Assembly: GCA_020851995.1 (NCBI GenBank)
Contig: JADZBO010000261.1
Span: 1-64,000, forward strand
Length of the DNA stretch: 64,000 bases
Direction: 5' to 3'
Source of the DNA: Burkholderiaceae bacterium
Lineage (GTDB): Bacteria > Pseudomonadota > Gammaproteobacteria > Burkholderiales > Burkholderiaceae_B
In this document: positions 19,569 to 28,568 of the stretch, one piece after another
How positions within the stretch are numbered: the first letter of the stretch is position 1
Layout: each line of letters starts with the position of its first letter
Notes under the pieces: model-generated
What the model was told of the DNA's origin: nothing
Database searches by the model: none
What the model saw: only the letters and a program-made list of their open reading frames with translations
Position numbers and translations under genes: made by a program

Positions 19569-19647
19569 CCTAAAGACAGGCTATTCTTGCGGCGTGGCTG
19601 CTGCTCGCGCGTGAGCGGCCACTTGCTTTGAGGAAGGAACACTTTGT

Positions 19648-20376
19648 ATGGCAATCCGCATTGAGGCCAAACGGCCCGTTTTCAAACCCGCCCCCTATGA
19701 AAGCAGCCGACACTCGCGTCGCTTGCCGAGTTGGCTGATCCTGTTGTTTCTGGGTATCGCTCTTGGCGGCGGGGGTGTCCTTTTCCTGCAGGCCAGCTAC
19801 GGCCCGAAGCGTCTGTCAGCGCTCGAATCACAGAAGCTGACCGATGAACTGACCAGCATCACACTGGAGCGCCAGGGGCTCCAGACGCGGCTGGACGAAA
19901 TCAGCAGAACCCTCAACAGCGAACGCACCGAGGCCGGCCAGACGATCAAGTCCCTGCAGGGCGAAGTCTCTGGGCTCAAGGCGCAGATCGAACCCCTGCG
20001 CGAGCAACTCAAGCTCTTTGCGCAGACCCTGCCGTACGACGGCAAACTCGGCCCTGTCGGAATCAGTACCGCCAGTTTCTCGCAGGGCAGGGACGGGGGG
20101 GCGCTCTCCTACCTCGTCCTGCTGATGCAGGAAAAGGCTGACAAGCCAGAGTTGCGCGGAAACGTGGAGTTCGCCGTCGAAGGCAAGGCGGCGGACGGTC
20201 GGACACAAACCGTTCAAGTGCCAGCCGTGAACATTACCCTGGGACACTACCAGCATGTGGCGGGTCAGGCCAAGTTGCCGGAGGGATTCCTCGCGCGCCG
20301 TGTCACGGTCCGTTTCATGGATTCCACTGGATCGCGGCCGCTGACCTGGCGGATTTTCACTGTTCAGGCCAAGTAG
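19648..20376 (+). CDS. Single-pass membrane coiled-coil protein (DUF6776-like)
   Basis: The 242-residue protein has a short basic N-terminus, one transmembrane helix at about residues 28-48 (WLILLFLGIALGGGGVLFL), a coiled coil at about 57-125 (repeated LTDELTSITLERQGLQTRL-like heptads) and a beta-rich periplasmic C-terminus. The layout and text match, from memory, the DUF6776 family of beta-proteobacteria, which has no assigned function. A ribosome-binding site (GAGGAAGGAA) precedes the ATG. It follows murU by 79 bases, so a link to envelope biogenesis is plausible but unproven. Confidence 0.8.
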   Translation: MAIRIEAKRPVFKPAPYESSRHSRRLPSWLILLFLGIALGGGGVLFLQASYGPKRLSALESQKLTDELTSITLERQGLQTRLDEISRTLNSERTEAGQTIKSLQGEVSGLKAQIEPLREQLKLFAQTLPYDGKLGPVGISTASFSQGRDGGALSYLVLLMQEKADKPELRGNVEFAVEGKAADGRTQTVQVPAVNITLGHYQHVAGQAKLPEGFLARRVTVRFMDSTGSRPLTWRIFTVQAK

Positions 20377-20459
20377 TCACGCCCAAGCAAAGGCAGCCCT
20401 GTGAAGTGGGCCCGCCCGAGCGGGGGCTTGCCATTGCCCCGGAAAACGCGGCACTGATA

Positions 20460-21215
20460 CTACGCGGCGGTCCATCCGCCGTCGACCATCAGCGCCGACC
20501 CGGTCACCATCGCCGAAGCGTCGCTGGCCAGGAAAACCACGGCCCCCATCAGATCCTGCGGCTGTCCCACGCGACCCAATGCGATTTTCGAATGCACCAT
20601 CTCCATGAATGCGGCATCCTCAAACATTCCACGGGTCATGGCGGTCTCGATGAACGTCGGACAAATCGTGTTGACACGGATTCCCGCATGCCCGACTTCC
20701 CAGGCAAGCGCCTTGGTCATTCCTTCCACCGCATGCTTGCTGGCGCAATAGACCGTGCGTCGAAATCCGCCGACGTGGCCCATCTGGGATGAAATATTGA
20801 TCAGGCTTCCAGGCAGACCTGCGTCAAGCAACCCCCGAACCACCTCGCGGGCGACATAATAGGCCGCCTTGACGTTCAGTGAGAGGATCGCATCAAGGTC
20901 TTCGTCAGTCGTTTCGGTCATGAGATTCGGACGATTCATCCCGGCATTGTTCACCAGGATCTGCATTGGCCCGAGCCGGGCGACGCCGGCGGACACGGCA
21001 GCAGAATCGGTCACATCGACCACCCAGGGAGTCGCGTGCCCGCCCTGCGCACGCACGCGCGCACATGCCTCGCTGACTTCCGCGCTGTTGCGCGCGGCCA
21101 CGACCACGTGGGCACCCGCTTCAGCCAGAGCCATGACCGCAGCCAGACCAATGCCCCGGCTTCCCCCCGTCACCAGCGCGCGGCGACCATCCACCCTGAA
21201 ACTTGGCGTTTTCAC
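20460..21215 (-). CDS. SDR family oxidoreductase
   Basis: This is a classical short-chain dehydrogenase/reductase: cofactor motif ALVTGGSRGIGLA, NAG segment VNNAGMNRPN, catalytic Ser in LINISSQMG and YCASK (YxxxK). The end SDASAMVTGSALMVDGGWTA is typical. The GTG at 21215 has a GGGGA ribosome-binding site seven bases upstream and gives 251 residues starting KTPSFRVDGRRAL. An ATG at 21239 would add eight residues with no visible ribosome-binding site. The substrate is unknown; relatives include gluconate 5-dehydrogenase and 3-oxoacyl-ACP reductases. It is divergent from the envelope operon. Confidence 0.88.
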   Translation of the reverse strand: MKTPSFRVDGRRALVTGGSRGIGLAAVMALAEAGAHVVVAARNSAEVSEACARVRAQGGHATPWVVDVTDSAAVSAGVARLGPMQILVNNAGMNRPNLMTETTDEDLDAILSLNVKAAYYVAREVVRGLLDAGLPGSLINISSQMGHVGGFRRTVYCASKHAVEGMTKALAWEVGHAGIRVNTICPTFIETAMTRGMFEDAAFMEMVHSKIALGRVGQPQDLMGAVVFLASDASAMVTGSALMVDGGWTAA

Positions 21216-21366
21216 ATTGTTTCCCCATGATGCGGCCATGAGCGGAGCGCCCGGGCGCGTGACTCAGATGATCATTATGCATCTGCGCGCCAGACATGCG
21301 CAAACTGGCCGAGGGCCGCCGCACGGCGTGCGTTTATACTGCCGCCTCAGGCAAGGAACGCACCCT

Positions 21367-22920
21367 TTGGAACCTTCAAATCCCGCAGGCCATGTCACGC
21401 AGGCGCAGGCGCAGGCGCTCACGCGCCGCCTGCTTGCGTTGCTTGCGCTCGGCCTGGTCATTCACCTTGTATTCGGGTGGCTGCTGACGCTGTCCGTCGA
21501 CGAGGCGCACTACATGTACTACGCGTTGCGCCTCGACTGGAGCTACTTCGACCATCCGCCGCTGGTCGGCTGGGTCCAATGGCCCCTGATTGCGATCAAC
21601 GCGCCGGTCGGTGCCATTCGTCTGGTGCCGCAGGCCTTGTGGCTGGTCTCCTGCCTGTTGGCCTGGCGCCTGGCCCGCAATCTCCACGGTGTAGTGTCTG
21701 CCTGGCCAGCCCGCCTGGCGCAAAGCGCCGGCGTCTGGGCGGTGGGGCTGGCCCTGCTCGCCCCGGTGATGCATGTGCTCGCGGTCGGATTGCTGCCCGA
21801 CACGTTGCTGATGACCCTGACACTGGCCCTGATGTCGGTCACGCTCTCGCTGGCGCAACCCGCGCGCGACGACGCACGGCAACTGGGCACCTGGATCGCG
21901 CTGGGCGTATTGCTCGGTCTGGCCGGGCTCGCCAAATACACGGCCATTCTGGCCGCCGCAGCGGTCGTCGTTGTGCTGACCATGCGCCGCGGCCCGAAGG
22001 TACTGGCGACTGCTGGCCCCTGGATCGCCACGCTGGTTGCCGCCGTCATGGTAGCTCCGGTTTTCTACTGGAATGCCACGCACGACTGGATGTCCTTCGC
22101 ATACCAGCTCAACCATGGCGCCGGCGGCACCTGGCAGCTTCGCCGGCTCGCAGCCTTCTTCGGTGTGCAAGTGCTCGCCTATGGGCCGCTGCTGTTTCTG
22201 GGGACCGCGGTGGCCATACGCCAGGTCTTGCGCGGGCGCGATTGGGATGCCGCAGCGCTGATGTCGTTCTTCGCGATCCCGTTCGCCGTAACCGCCTGGA
22301 TGTCGGGCGGTGGCGGAAGCCTCCCCCACTGGACTGCACCGGCCTGGCTGGCCATGACGCCATTCGCGGCCAACGCCGTCGCGGGGATGTGGGACAGCGG
22401 TCGCCACGCGCTGATCAAAGCACTTGCCCGCACGCAGGCCGTGATTTGCCTGCTCGCCTTCGTCGTGCTCTTTTTTGGGGGACTTCCCGGCATTGGGCAG
22501 AATCACCCCCTGGGCCGCAAGAACCCGATCGCCGACTTGTGGGGCTGGGACGATGCCGGCGCACGTGCCCGTGCCATCGCTGCTGAACGCGGTGTCGCGG
22601 CGCTCGCGGTCGGCAACTGGACGCTCGCCAGCCGACTCGCCTGGTATGCCCGACCACTGCCGGTCCATGTCATCGACGATCGGGTCGATCAGTTCGACCT
22701 CTGGTTCGGCCCGGTCAAGCCCTCGAGCGACGCAATTTACCTCGCGTGGTCGCAAATGCCCCTGGATCTGCCGGTCGGTCCGGCCAGGTTCGCGTCGTGC
22801 GATCTGATCGGCGATCTCGACATTGCGCGACTTGGCCGCGTCCTGTCGGATTTCAAGTTCTATCATTGCAGGAACTGGGACACCCTGACGGCCTCAGGAA
22901 GTACCATGAGGAAACCGTGA
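21367..22920 (+). CDS. GT39-family (ArnT/PMT-like) membrane glycosyltransferase
   Basis: This is a multi-spanning GT-C glycosyltransferase that would transfer a sugar from a polyprenyl-phosphate donor on the periplasmic side. The hallmark is SVDEAHYMYYALRLDWSYFD followed by HPPLVGW, the acidic first-loop motif of the PMT/ArnT family, then about ten hydrophobic segments. I place the start at the TTG 21367: AAGGAA sits nine bases upstream and the product then begins EPSNPAGHVTQ. The frame is open much further upstream but there it only mirrors the SDR gene. At 517 residues it lacks a long soluble C-terminal domain. The stop overlaps the next start (GTGA). Confidence 0.88.
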   Translation: MEPSNPAGHVTQAQAQALTRRLLALLALGLVIHLVFGWLLTLSVDEAHYMYYALRLDWSYFDHPPLVGWVQWPLIAINAPVGAIRLVPQALWLVSCLLAWRLARNLHGVVSAWPARLAQSAGVWAVGLALLAPVMHVLAVGLLPDTLLMTLTLALMSVTLSLAQPARDDARQLGTWIALGVLLGLAGLAKYTAILAAAAVVVVLTMRRGPKVLATAGPWIATLVAAVMVAPVFYWNATHDWMSFAYQLNHGAGGTWQLRRLAAFFGVQVLAYGPLLFLGTAVAIRQVLRGRDWDAAALMSFFAIPFAVTAWMSGGGGSLPHWTAPAWLAMTPFAANAVAGMWDSGRHALIKALARTQAVICLLAFVVLFFGGLPGIGQNHPLGRKNPIADLWGWDDAGARARAIAAERGVAALAVGNWTLASRLAWYARPLPVHVIDDRVDQFDLWFGPVKPSSDAIYLAWSQMPLDLPVGPARFASCDLIGDLDIARLGRVLSDFKFYHCRNWDTLTASGSTMRKP

Positions 22921-23945
22921 AGAAATCCCTGAAACTCGTCTGGCCTTATCTGCGCATCGCCTTGTCGGTTCTGCTGCTGTGGCTGGCCGCGCGAAACATC
23001 GCCTGGGATACGCTGGCACGCAGCGAAATCGCAATCGAACCGGGGTGGTTCCTGCTCGGCCTGCTCTGCCTGCTGACCGCCAACGCCCTGGCGGCATTCC
23101 GGTGGGGATGGATCATGCGCAGTGTCGATCTGCACGGATCCTGGCTCGGGATATTCGGCCTTTATCTGTCGGGCGGGCTGATCAACCAGGGGCTTCCCAG
23201 CACCATTGGCGGCGATAGCTACCGCGCCATCGAGGCAAGCCGGCAGGCACTGGCCGGGCCATCAGCGGATCTTCCGAGCCTTTCAGACGAGTTGCATTCA
23301 CGAATCGACCTGAACAAGGCCACACCGCGGCTGCGGCTATCGTTTGTCGCAGTGGCGCTGGATCGGATGCTGGGCCTGACCGGCAACATTGTGCTCGGTG
23401 CACTTGGACTGATCCTGGCCGGCAGTGTCATTGCGCCCTGGGCTCAGACCGTCGGATGGATGTTGCTTGCCGCAACAGCCGGCGGAGCCATCGTTTCAAT
23501 CTGCCTGCTTGGACTACGTCCTGCGCGTCGGGTTCTGCTCGGCATCCTCGATCGCCTGGGAATGGAAACCGCAATCAACGCCCTTCGAACCGCCCTGGGA
23601 TGGCCGCAGATTCTGCCCCAGCTTGCCCTCTCCGCCGGGATCCATGTGGTGACCATTGCATCACTGTGGCTGTGCCTCAGAGCCTTCGGCCCCTGGGTTC
23701 CATTCGAAGCCCTGATGGTCGGCCTGCCAGCCTTGTCCATTCTCATGATTCTGCCAATCAGCATCTCTGGCTGGGGACTGCGGGAAACCACGCTTTCCGC
23801 CATGCTGACCCTCTGGGGTGTTCCCGCAGGGACTACCGTGCTGGCCTCTGTCAGCTTTGGCATCCTTGGTTTGCTGGTCTGTATGCCGGGAGCCCTGTTC
23901 CTGTTTCGCCGCCGCAAAGCGGGACACGCGCTTCCAGGGCAGTAA
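22917..23945 (+). CDS. UPF0104/lysylphosphatidylglycerol-synthase-type membrane protein
   Basis: The 342-residue protein has around eight hydrophobic segments and the family marker blocks YLSGGLINQGLPSTIGGDSY and ALMVGLPALSILMILPISIS followed by GWGLRE. This matches the integral-membrane half of MprF/AglD-like proteins (PF03706-like) without the aminoacyl-transferase domain. Relatives are proposed flippases or lipid-sugar handling proteins; the exact role is unknown. The GTG at 22917 overlaps the GT39 stop and has GAGGAA upstream, so it belongs to the same operon. Confidence 0.86.
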   Translation: MKKSLKLVWPYLRIALSVLLLWLAARNIAWDTLARSEIAIEPGWFLLGLLCLLTANALAAFRWGWIMRSVDLHGSWLGIFGLYLSGGLINQGLPSTIGGDSYRAIEASRQALAGPSADLPSLSDELHSRIDLNKATPRLRLSFVAVALDRMLGLTGNIVLGALGLILAGSVIAPWAQTVGWMLLAATAGGAIVSICLLGLRPARRVLLGILDRLGMETAINALRTALGWPQILPQLALSAGIHVVTIASLWLCLRAFGPWVPFEALMVGLPALSILMILPISISGWGLRETTLSAMLTLWGVPAGTTVLASVSFGILGLLVCMPGALFLFRRRKAGHALPGQ

Positions 23946-23957
23946 AATGCGCCTACC

Positions 23958-25211
23958 ATGAGCCTGAGCGTTGACACCATGCGCGCCATCGACCACTGGG
24001 TCGGTGTGCCGCTTTGCGCCCTGGCCAGCCCATTCGTGGCGCTGGCCGATCGTCTGCGGCGGGCTTTCCGCGGCTCGCCCGCACAGGTACGCAGGCTGTT
24101 GTTCATCGAGCTCTCCGAGATGGGAAGCGCCATCATCGTCGATCCCGCCATGCGCGATGCGCAAGCGCGGGGTGCGGAAATTTTCTTCCTGATTTTCCGC
24201 AGTAATCAGGCGAGCCTCACCCTGCTCAACACCGTCCCGCCTGAAAACGTCTTCACCATCGATGCGTCCAGTGTCCTGACACTGGTGCGCGACACCCTGA
24301 AGTTTCTGGTCCAGGCGAGGGCGCGCCAGATCGACACCGTCATCGATCTGGAACTGTTTTCGCGCTTTACCGCGCTGCTCACCGGCTTGTGCGGCGCGCA
24401 GCGGCGCGTGGGTTATCACATATTCCACGGCGAAGGTCTGTGGCGTGGCACGATGCTCACCCACAAAGTGCACTACAACCCGCACATGCACATTGCGAAA
24501 AACTTCCTCTCGCTCGTGCATGCCGCGTTTGCGACCACGGAAGAATTGCCGTTCTCTAAAATCCAGATCCCGGATAGCGCAGTGCGCATCGCGCAGGCCA
24601 CGATCGCCCCTGATGTGCGCTCAAAGGTGCTTGAACGCATCAATACACTGGCAGCAACTGCGGGCCGACCATTCCGTCATGGTCAGGAGCCCTTGTTTCT
24701 GGTCAATCCCAACGCCAGCGATCTGCTGGTGCAGCGTCGCTGGGCGCCCGAGCGATTTTCCGAACTGATCCGCGCCCTGCGGGATCGTTGGCCCGAGAGC
24801 CTGATTCTCGTGACCGGCTCCCCTGCCGAGCATCAATACGTCGAAAACGTGCGACGGGGCGCGCAGGTCCCCAACGCGCTCAATTTTGCCGGACAGGTCG
24901 CCTTCTCTGAACTCCCCACGCTCTATAGCCTCGCCGATGTCATGGTCACCAACGATTCAGGGCCAGGCCATTTTTCATCGGTCACCCGTCTGCACACGGT
25001 CGTGCTGTTTGGGCCCGAAACTCCGGCGCTCTACGGTTCTCTGGGAAAATCCATTCCCATCACCGCCAACCTGGCATGCTCGCCATGCGTCAGCGCCGCC
25101 AACCATCGCAAGACCCCTTGCACCGACAATGCCTGCATGCGGGCGATCCGCGTCGACGACGTACTGGAAAAGATGACAATTCAATATGCTGCAGCCCGTG
25201 CGCACGCCTGA
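23958..25211 (+). CDS. GT9-family glycosyltransferase (heptosyltransferase-like)
   Basis: The 417-residue protein has the two-Rossmann GT-B layout of GT9 enzymes. The C-terminal donor site is clear: VMVTNDSGPGHFSSVTRLHTVVLFGPETP, given here as the stretch around residues 330-358. The N-terminal half has RRLLFIELSEMGSAIIVDPA. The sequence resembles ADP-heptose:LPS heptosyltransferases but has an N-terminal extension and a Cys-rich end (CSPCVSAANHRKTPCTDNAC), so a different glycan acceptor is possible. It lies 12 bases after the UPF0104-like gene and overlaps the PAP2 gene by 26 bases. Confidence 0.87.
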   Translation: MSLSVDTMRAIDHWVGVPLCALASPFVALADRLRRAFRGSPAQVRRLLFIELSEMGSAIIVDPAMRDAQARGAEIFFLIFRSNQASLTLLNTVPPENVFTIDASSVLTLVRDTLKFLVQARARQIDTVIDLELFSRFTALLTGLCGAQRRVGYHIFHGEGLWRGTMLTHKVHYNPHMHIAKNFLSLVHAAFATTEELPFSKIQIPDSAVRIAQATIAPDVRSKVLERINTLAATAGRPFRHGQEPLFLVNPNASDLLVQRRWAPERFSELIRALRDRWPESLILVTGSPAEHQYVENVRRGAQVPNALNFAGQVAFSELPTLYSLADVMVTNDSGPGHFSSVTRLHTVVLFGPETPALYGSLGKSIPITANLACSPCVSAANHRKTPCTDNACMRAIRVDDVLEKMTIQYAAARAHA

Positions 25212-26019
25212 CCCGTCGGGCGCAGTCCCCCTCACGCCTGCGTCAGCGGCCATTCCGGTCTGGGCATGGGCCCTGTGGATGCTGCCGATAGGAGTTTGGC
25301 TCGCGCTTTTGCCGATGATCCCAACGATCGATCTGTTTCGTCTACTCAATCACATGACGTCACGGGCACCCGATGAAGTCTGGGTGATCTTTAATTTTCT
25401 CGGCAATGGCTGGAGCCTGTTCGCCATCGTCTCGCCCGTGCTGGTGTTCGCACCCCGCGTCATGCTGTCGGGCCTCTGCGCCGGTGCGGTCGCCGGCATT
25501 CTGTCGCGCAGCCTGAAAATGATTCTGGAAATGCCACGCCCGGCAGGTGTGCTGGATCCTGCCTCGTTTCACATCATCGGCAAGCCGCTGACCTCCATGG
25601 CAATGCCCTCCGGCCACACGCTGACCGCCTTCGCCATCGCCACCGCATTCTTCTTCAGCATCGCGCCCGGCCGGCGCGCAAAATTTGCCTGGCTATTCGT
25701 TCTGGCAGCGCTGGCGGGGATCGCGCGCATCGGCGTGGGTGCACACTGGCCGTCGGATGTCATGGTGGGGAGCGCGATCGGGCTTTTTAGCGGTGTGGCT
25801 GGCGCATCGATCGCCAGGCGCGCACCGGCGCAATGGCTGTTGCCGACGTCCTGGCTCCTGTGGGTGCTGGCGGCAGGCGCATTACTGTGCGGCTATATCC
25901 TGGCCACATCGGAGATCGACTTTCCGCTCGCCCGCGCGTTTCAACCGGTGGGCATTGCCGTGGTCGCCATCACGCTGATTCTCTTCGCGCGCCAAGCCCT
26001 GCGCGCGCGTCAGCGCTGA
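25186..26019 (+). CDS. PAP2-family membrane phosphatase
   Basis: This 277-residue integral-membrane phosphatase has all three PAP2 motifs: KMILEMPRP (KX6RP), AMPSGHTLTAF (PSGH) and RIGVGAHWPSD (RX5HX3D). It should dephosphorylate a lipid phosphate such as lipid A or undecaprenyl diphosphate on the periplasmic side. It overlaps the GT9 gene by 26 bases and closes the four-gene run, so recycling of the polyprenyl carrier used by the GT39 enzyme, or lipid A dephosphorylation, are both reasonable. Its end overlaps the convergent RraA-like gene by 10 bases. Confidence 0.88.
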   Translation: MLQPVRTPDPSGAVPLTPASAAIPVWAWALWMLPIGVWLALLPMIPTIDLFRLLNHMTSRAPDEVWVIFNFLGNGWSLFAIVSPVLVFAPRVMLSGLCAGAVAGILSRSLKMILEMPRPAGVLDPASFHIIGKPLTSMAMPSGHTLTAFAIATAFFFSIAPGRRAKFAWLFVLAALAGIARIGVGAHWPSDVMVGSAIGLFSGVAGASIARRAPAQWLLPTSWLLWVLAAGALLCGYILATSEIDFPLARAFQPVGIAVVAITLILFARQALRARQR

Positions 26020-26723
26020 CCCGTCTCGGCCTTGTAACGCGCAAGGTTTTCAGCATTGGGCGGATAGAGCCCCGGCAGCGGATGTCCCTGCTGCACCTGA
26101 CTCATGATCCAGTTCTCAAGCGCTTCCTGGCCGGGCGCGGCGGCCAGCATCTCATCCAGCAACGCAGCAGGAATCAGCACGGCGCCATCGTCATCGACAA
26201 CCACCACGTCGCCGGGGAACACCGCCACACCGCCGCAGCCGATCGGCTGCTGCCAGTCGACAAAAGTCAGACCGGCAACCGACGGGGGCGCAGCGGCACC
26301 GGAACACCAGACCGGCAATCCAGTCCCCAGAACGCCAGCCATGTCACGCACCACACCATCGGTCACGAGGCCGGCCACTTTTTTCCTGGCGATTCGGGCG
26401 CAGAGAATATCACCGAAAATCCCGGCGTCCTTCACGCCCATCGAATCGACGACGGCGATGCATCCCTCGGGCATATCCTCGATTGCCGCGCGGGTAGACT
26501 TCGGTGACGACCAGGATTCGGGGGTGGCGAGATCCTCGCGCGCAGGCACGAAGCGCAGGGTAAAGGCGCGCCCGACCAGCCGCGGCTGCCCGGGACGAAT
26601 CGGTCGTGTGCCGCGCATCCAGACATTGCGCAGCCCCTTCTTGAGCAATAGGGTGGTGAGCGTCGCCGTCGAGATCGTCGACAGCGTTTCGATGACGTTC
26701 TTGTCGAGCTGCATATTGATCAT
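26010..26723 (-). CDS. RraA-like protein / 4-hydroxy-4-methyl-2-oxoglutarate aldolase family
   Basis: The 237-residue protein belongs to the RraA/HMG-aldolase family. The metal and substrate site typical of the aldolases is visible in LVTDGVVRDMAG, and the end block GDVVVVDDDGAVLIPAALL is a family hallmark. Members cleave 4-carboxy-4-hydroxy-2-oxoadipate-type acids or act as regulators of RNase E; the ring-cleavage aldolases are a closer match because of the conserved RD. It lies downstream of the DapA-like lyase on the same strand with a 72-base gap, which favours a catabolic role. Confidence 0.85.
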   Translation of the reverse strand: MINMQLDKNVIETLSTISTATLTTLLLKKGLRNVWMRGTRPIRPGQPRLVGRAFTLRFVPAREDLATPESWSSPKSTRAAIEDMPEGCIAVVDSMGVKDAGIFGDILCARIARKKVAGLVTDGVVRDMAGVLGTGLPVWCSGAAAPPSVAGLTFVDWQQPIGCGGVAVFPGDVVVVDDDGAVLIPAALLDEMLAAAPGQEALENWIMSQVQQGHPLPGLYPPNAENLARYKAETGQR

Positions 26724-26795
26724 GCTTCTTTCTCCTGACCGATGTCTTTCAGGTCGCCTGATGATTTCGGGGACTGCGCATTGGATATTCGTACG

Positions 26796-27731
26796 TTAAG
26801 CAAGCGCGCGCAATTTTCTTTCCTGGCGCGCAATCAGCCGCTCGATGTCGGCAATATCCAGCGCCGACAGCTTCGGACCCGGCTTGCGCACCGCGTCGCT
26901 GGCAATGACGCCTCGCCTGGCCAGGATGTACTTGCGCACTGCAAGACCGGGCCCCGCCTGCTGCTCGTACTTTGCCAGCGGCAGGTACGCGTCATAGAGA
27001 TCGAAAGCACGCTCGACTTCGCCTGCGAAATACGCCTTGCAGACCTCGACCATCATTTCCGGGTAGGCGAAGCCGGTCATCGCACCGTCGGCACCCCGCA
27101 CGAGCTCCTCCGGCAGGAACAGGCCGCCGCCGTTGCCCGTCAAAATCGAGATGCGACGCAACTCGCCCTTCGCAGTCGCTGCGCGAACCGCTGACAGTTT
27201 CGCCAGACCAGGCCAATCCTCGTGTTTGAGCATGACACAACGCGGCGAATTCCTGAGTATCCGCAGCACCACAGCGGTCGACATCTGGACCGTGGTGGCG
27301 CCCGGGTGATCCTGAAGGCACCAGGGCACATCGGGGCCCAGCGTTTCGTTCACCATGTCGAAGTATGCGCAGATCTGGTCATCCGTGCGCACCGAAGGCG
27401 GCGGCGCGACCATCACTCCAGCCGCACCAAGATCCATCACGCTTTTTGTCAGTTCCGACATCGAAGCGAAACCCGGTGCCGAGGCACCCACAACAATCGG
27501 GATCCGGCCGTTGACCCGGTTGAGCACCTGGCGAACAAACGTCCGGGATTCTTCCGCCGTCAGTTTGGGGGCCTCGCCCATGATTCCGAGAATCGTCAGC
27601 CCGTCGACGCCCTGCTCCAGGCAGAAATCCACCATGCGATCGGTGCTCGCCAGATCAAGCGCGCCATCGTCCTTGAACGGCGTCACGGTAATCAGGTAGA
27701 CGCCGCGGGTTGTTTCGTTGAATTTGCTCAC
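26796..27731 (-). CDS. Dihydrodipicolinate synthase/N-acetylneuraminate lyase family protein
   Basis: This is a class I aldolase-fold lyase of about 311 residues. It starts YLITVTPFKDDGALDLA, has LTILGIMGEAPKLTAEE and the presumed Schiff-base lysine in CVMLKHEDWPGLAKL. The usual GTTGE of true DapA is GIMGE here, so it is more likely a keto-acid lyase or dehydratase of sugar-acid or aromatic catabolism than lysine biosynthesis. The GTG at 27731 has GGAG six bases upstream and gives SKFNETTRGVY; a longer frame adds an unconserved leader. The nearby RraA-like gene suggests a shared pathway. Confidence 0.87.
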   Translation of the reverse strand: MSKFNETTRGVYLITVTPFKDDGALDLASTDRMVDFCLEQGVDGLTILGIMGEAPKLTAEESRTFVRQVLNRVNGRIPIVVGASAPGFASMSELTKSVMDLGAAGVMVAPPPSVRTDDQICAYFDMVNETLGPDVPWCLQDHPGATTVQMSTAVVLRILRNSPRCVMLKHEDWPGLAKLSAVRAATAKGELRRISILTGNGGGLFLPEELVRGADGAMTGFAYPEMMVEVCKAYFAGEVERAFDLYDAYLPLAKYEQQAGPGLAVRKYILARRGVIASDAVRKPGPKLSALDIADIERLIARQERKLRALA

Positions 27732-27792
27732 TTTGCTCTCCGGAAAATTCGGTTCGTGCCCCACACCCAATCAGGTAATGGCCGATATGTAA

Positions 27793-28410
27793 TTACTCGA
27801 ATGTCCATTTGGCCCAGGCAAACAGCACGTTGCCCCACCCGCTGCCACCGGGCACGTAAGCCGCCTGGACACTGAAATCGGCAATGCTGAGGGTCGCGAC
27901 CGGCAGAATCCCGGGGAAAGGCGTGTAGTTTGCCGTATCGGCCCGCGCAGTCAGGAACCCCACGACGCCAATCCCTGCCTTCAGCGCCGTGTCACCCAGC
28001 GGCCAGGTTGGAATCCACGCGTATCCTGCCATGTACTGCGGTTGACCGTGCGAATCCTGGAACACCATGGCGTAAGTGCCTTCGTAGTTTCCACTCGCGT
28101 TGTAACGTCCAAGACCCATGCCGAAGCCCAGCGGGTTTTCCTTATAGTTCGCACGCTGCTCTGACGAGTAGGCAAAAGGCATATGGAAAGACAGGAATGG
28201 CACGTAGGCCTCGACCTTGCCTTCGGTCCAGGTGTCCTTGATGTGATCGACACCCGTGTAAAACAACTCCCGCCACCACGCCGCGTCCGCAGGGGACTGT
28301 GGATCGACCGTCACTGCGGTCGCCCCGCGCTCGATGGCCTGAGCCTGCGCTGCGATCGGACGAAACAGCGCGATGAGCAAAAAGCACAGGTAACAAAGAG
28401 CGTTTTTCAT
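27793..28410 (-). CDS. pagP: Lipid A palmitoyltransferase PagP
   Basis: PagP is an outer-membrane beta-barrel that moves palmitate from phospholipid to lipid A (or to phosphatidylglycerol) and raises resistance to antimicrobial peptides. The 205-residue precursor has a signal peptide (about residues 1-24). The family pattern is clear: VPFLSFHMPFAY, GFGMGLGRYNASGNYEGTYA, VFQDSHGQPQYMAGY, and the end GNVLFAWAKWTF. The catalytic trio of E. coli PagP corresponds to His76, Asp119 and Ser120 here. The ATG at 28410 is used; an upstream in-frame extension is not conserved. It is single, with about 160 bases upstream for its promoter. Confidence 0.92.
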   Translation of the reverse strand: MKNALCYLCFLLIALFRPIAAQAQAIERGATAVTVDPQSPADAAWWRELFYTGVDHIKDTWTEGKVEAYVPFLSFHMPFAYSSEQRANYKENPLGFGMGLGRYNASGNYEGTYAMVFQDSHGQPQYMAGYAWIPTWPLGDTALKAGIGVVGFLTARADTANYTPFPGILPVATLSIADFSVQAAYVPGGSGWGNVLFAWAKWTFE

Positions 28411-28568
28411 TCCTGGGTCAGTTGAACGGACCCCCCCTTTGGCTAAGCGGGAGTGTTTGTGAAGTGGTGAAAAATCAGCCTGCACATTTTACCCGCTTAT
28501 TACTTTTGGTTACTCGCAGCCAGCGCCCAGGAGGGCCGTCTGAAATCCGCCGCTGATTCAGCCAGGTT

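Noticed and set aside
20869..21366. Long N-terminal extension of the GT39 frame
   Set aside because: It overlaps the SDR gene antisense and has no hydrophobic or conserved text; a TTG with a good ribosome-binding site at 21367 explains the start.
21376..22866. 496-codon minus-strand frame opposite the GT39 gene
   Set aside because: The product is a Gln/Arg/His-rich sequence with no domain, while the plus strand encodes a clear membrane glycosyltransferase.
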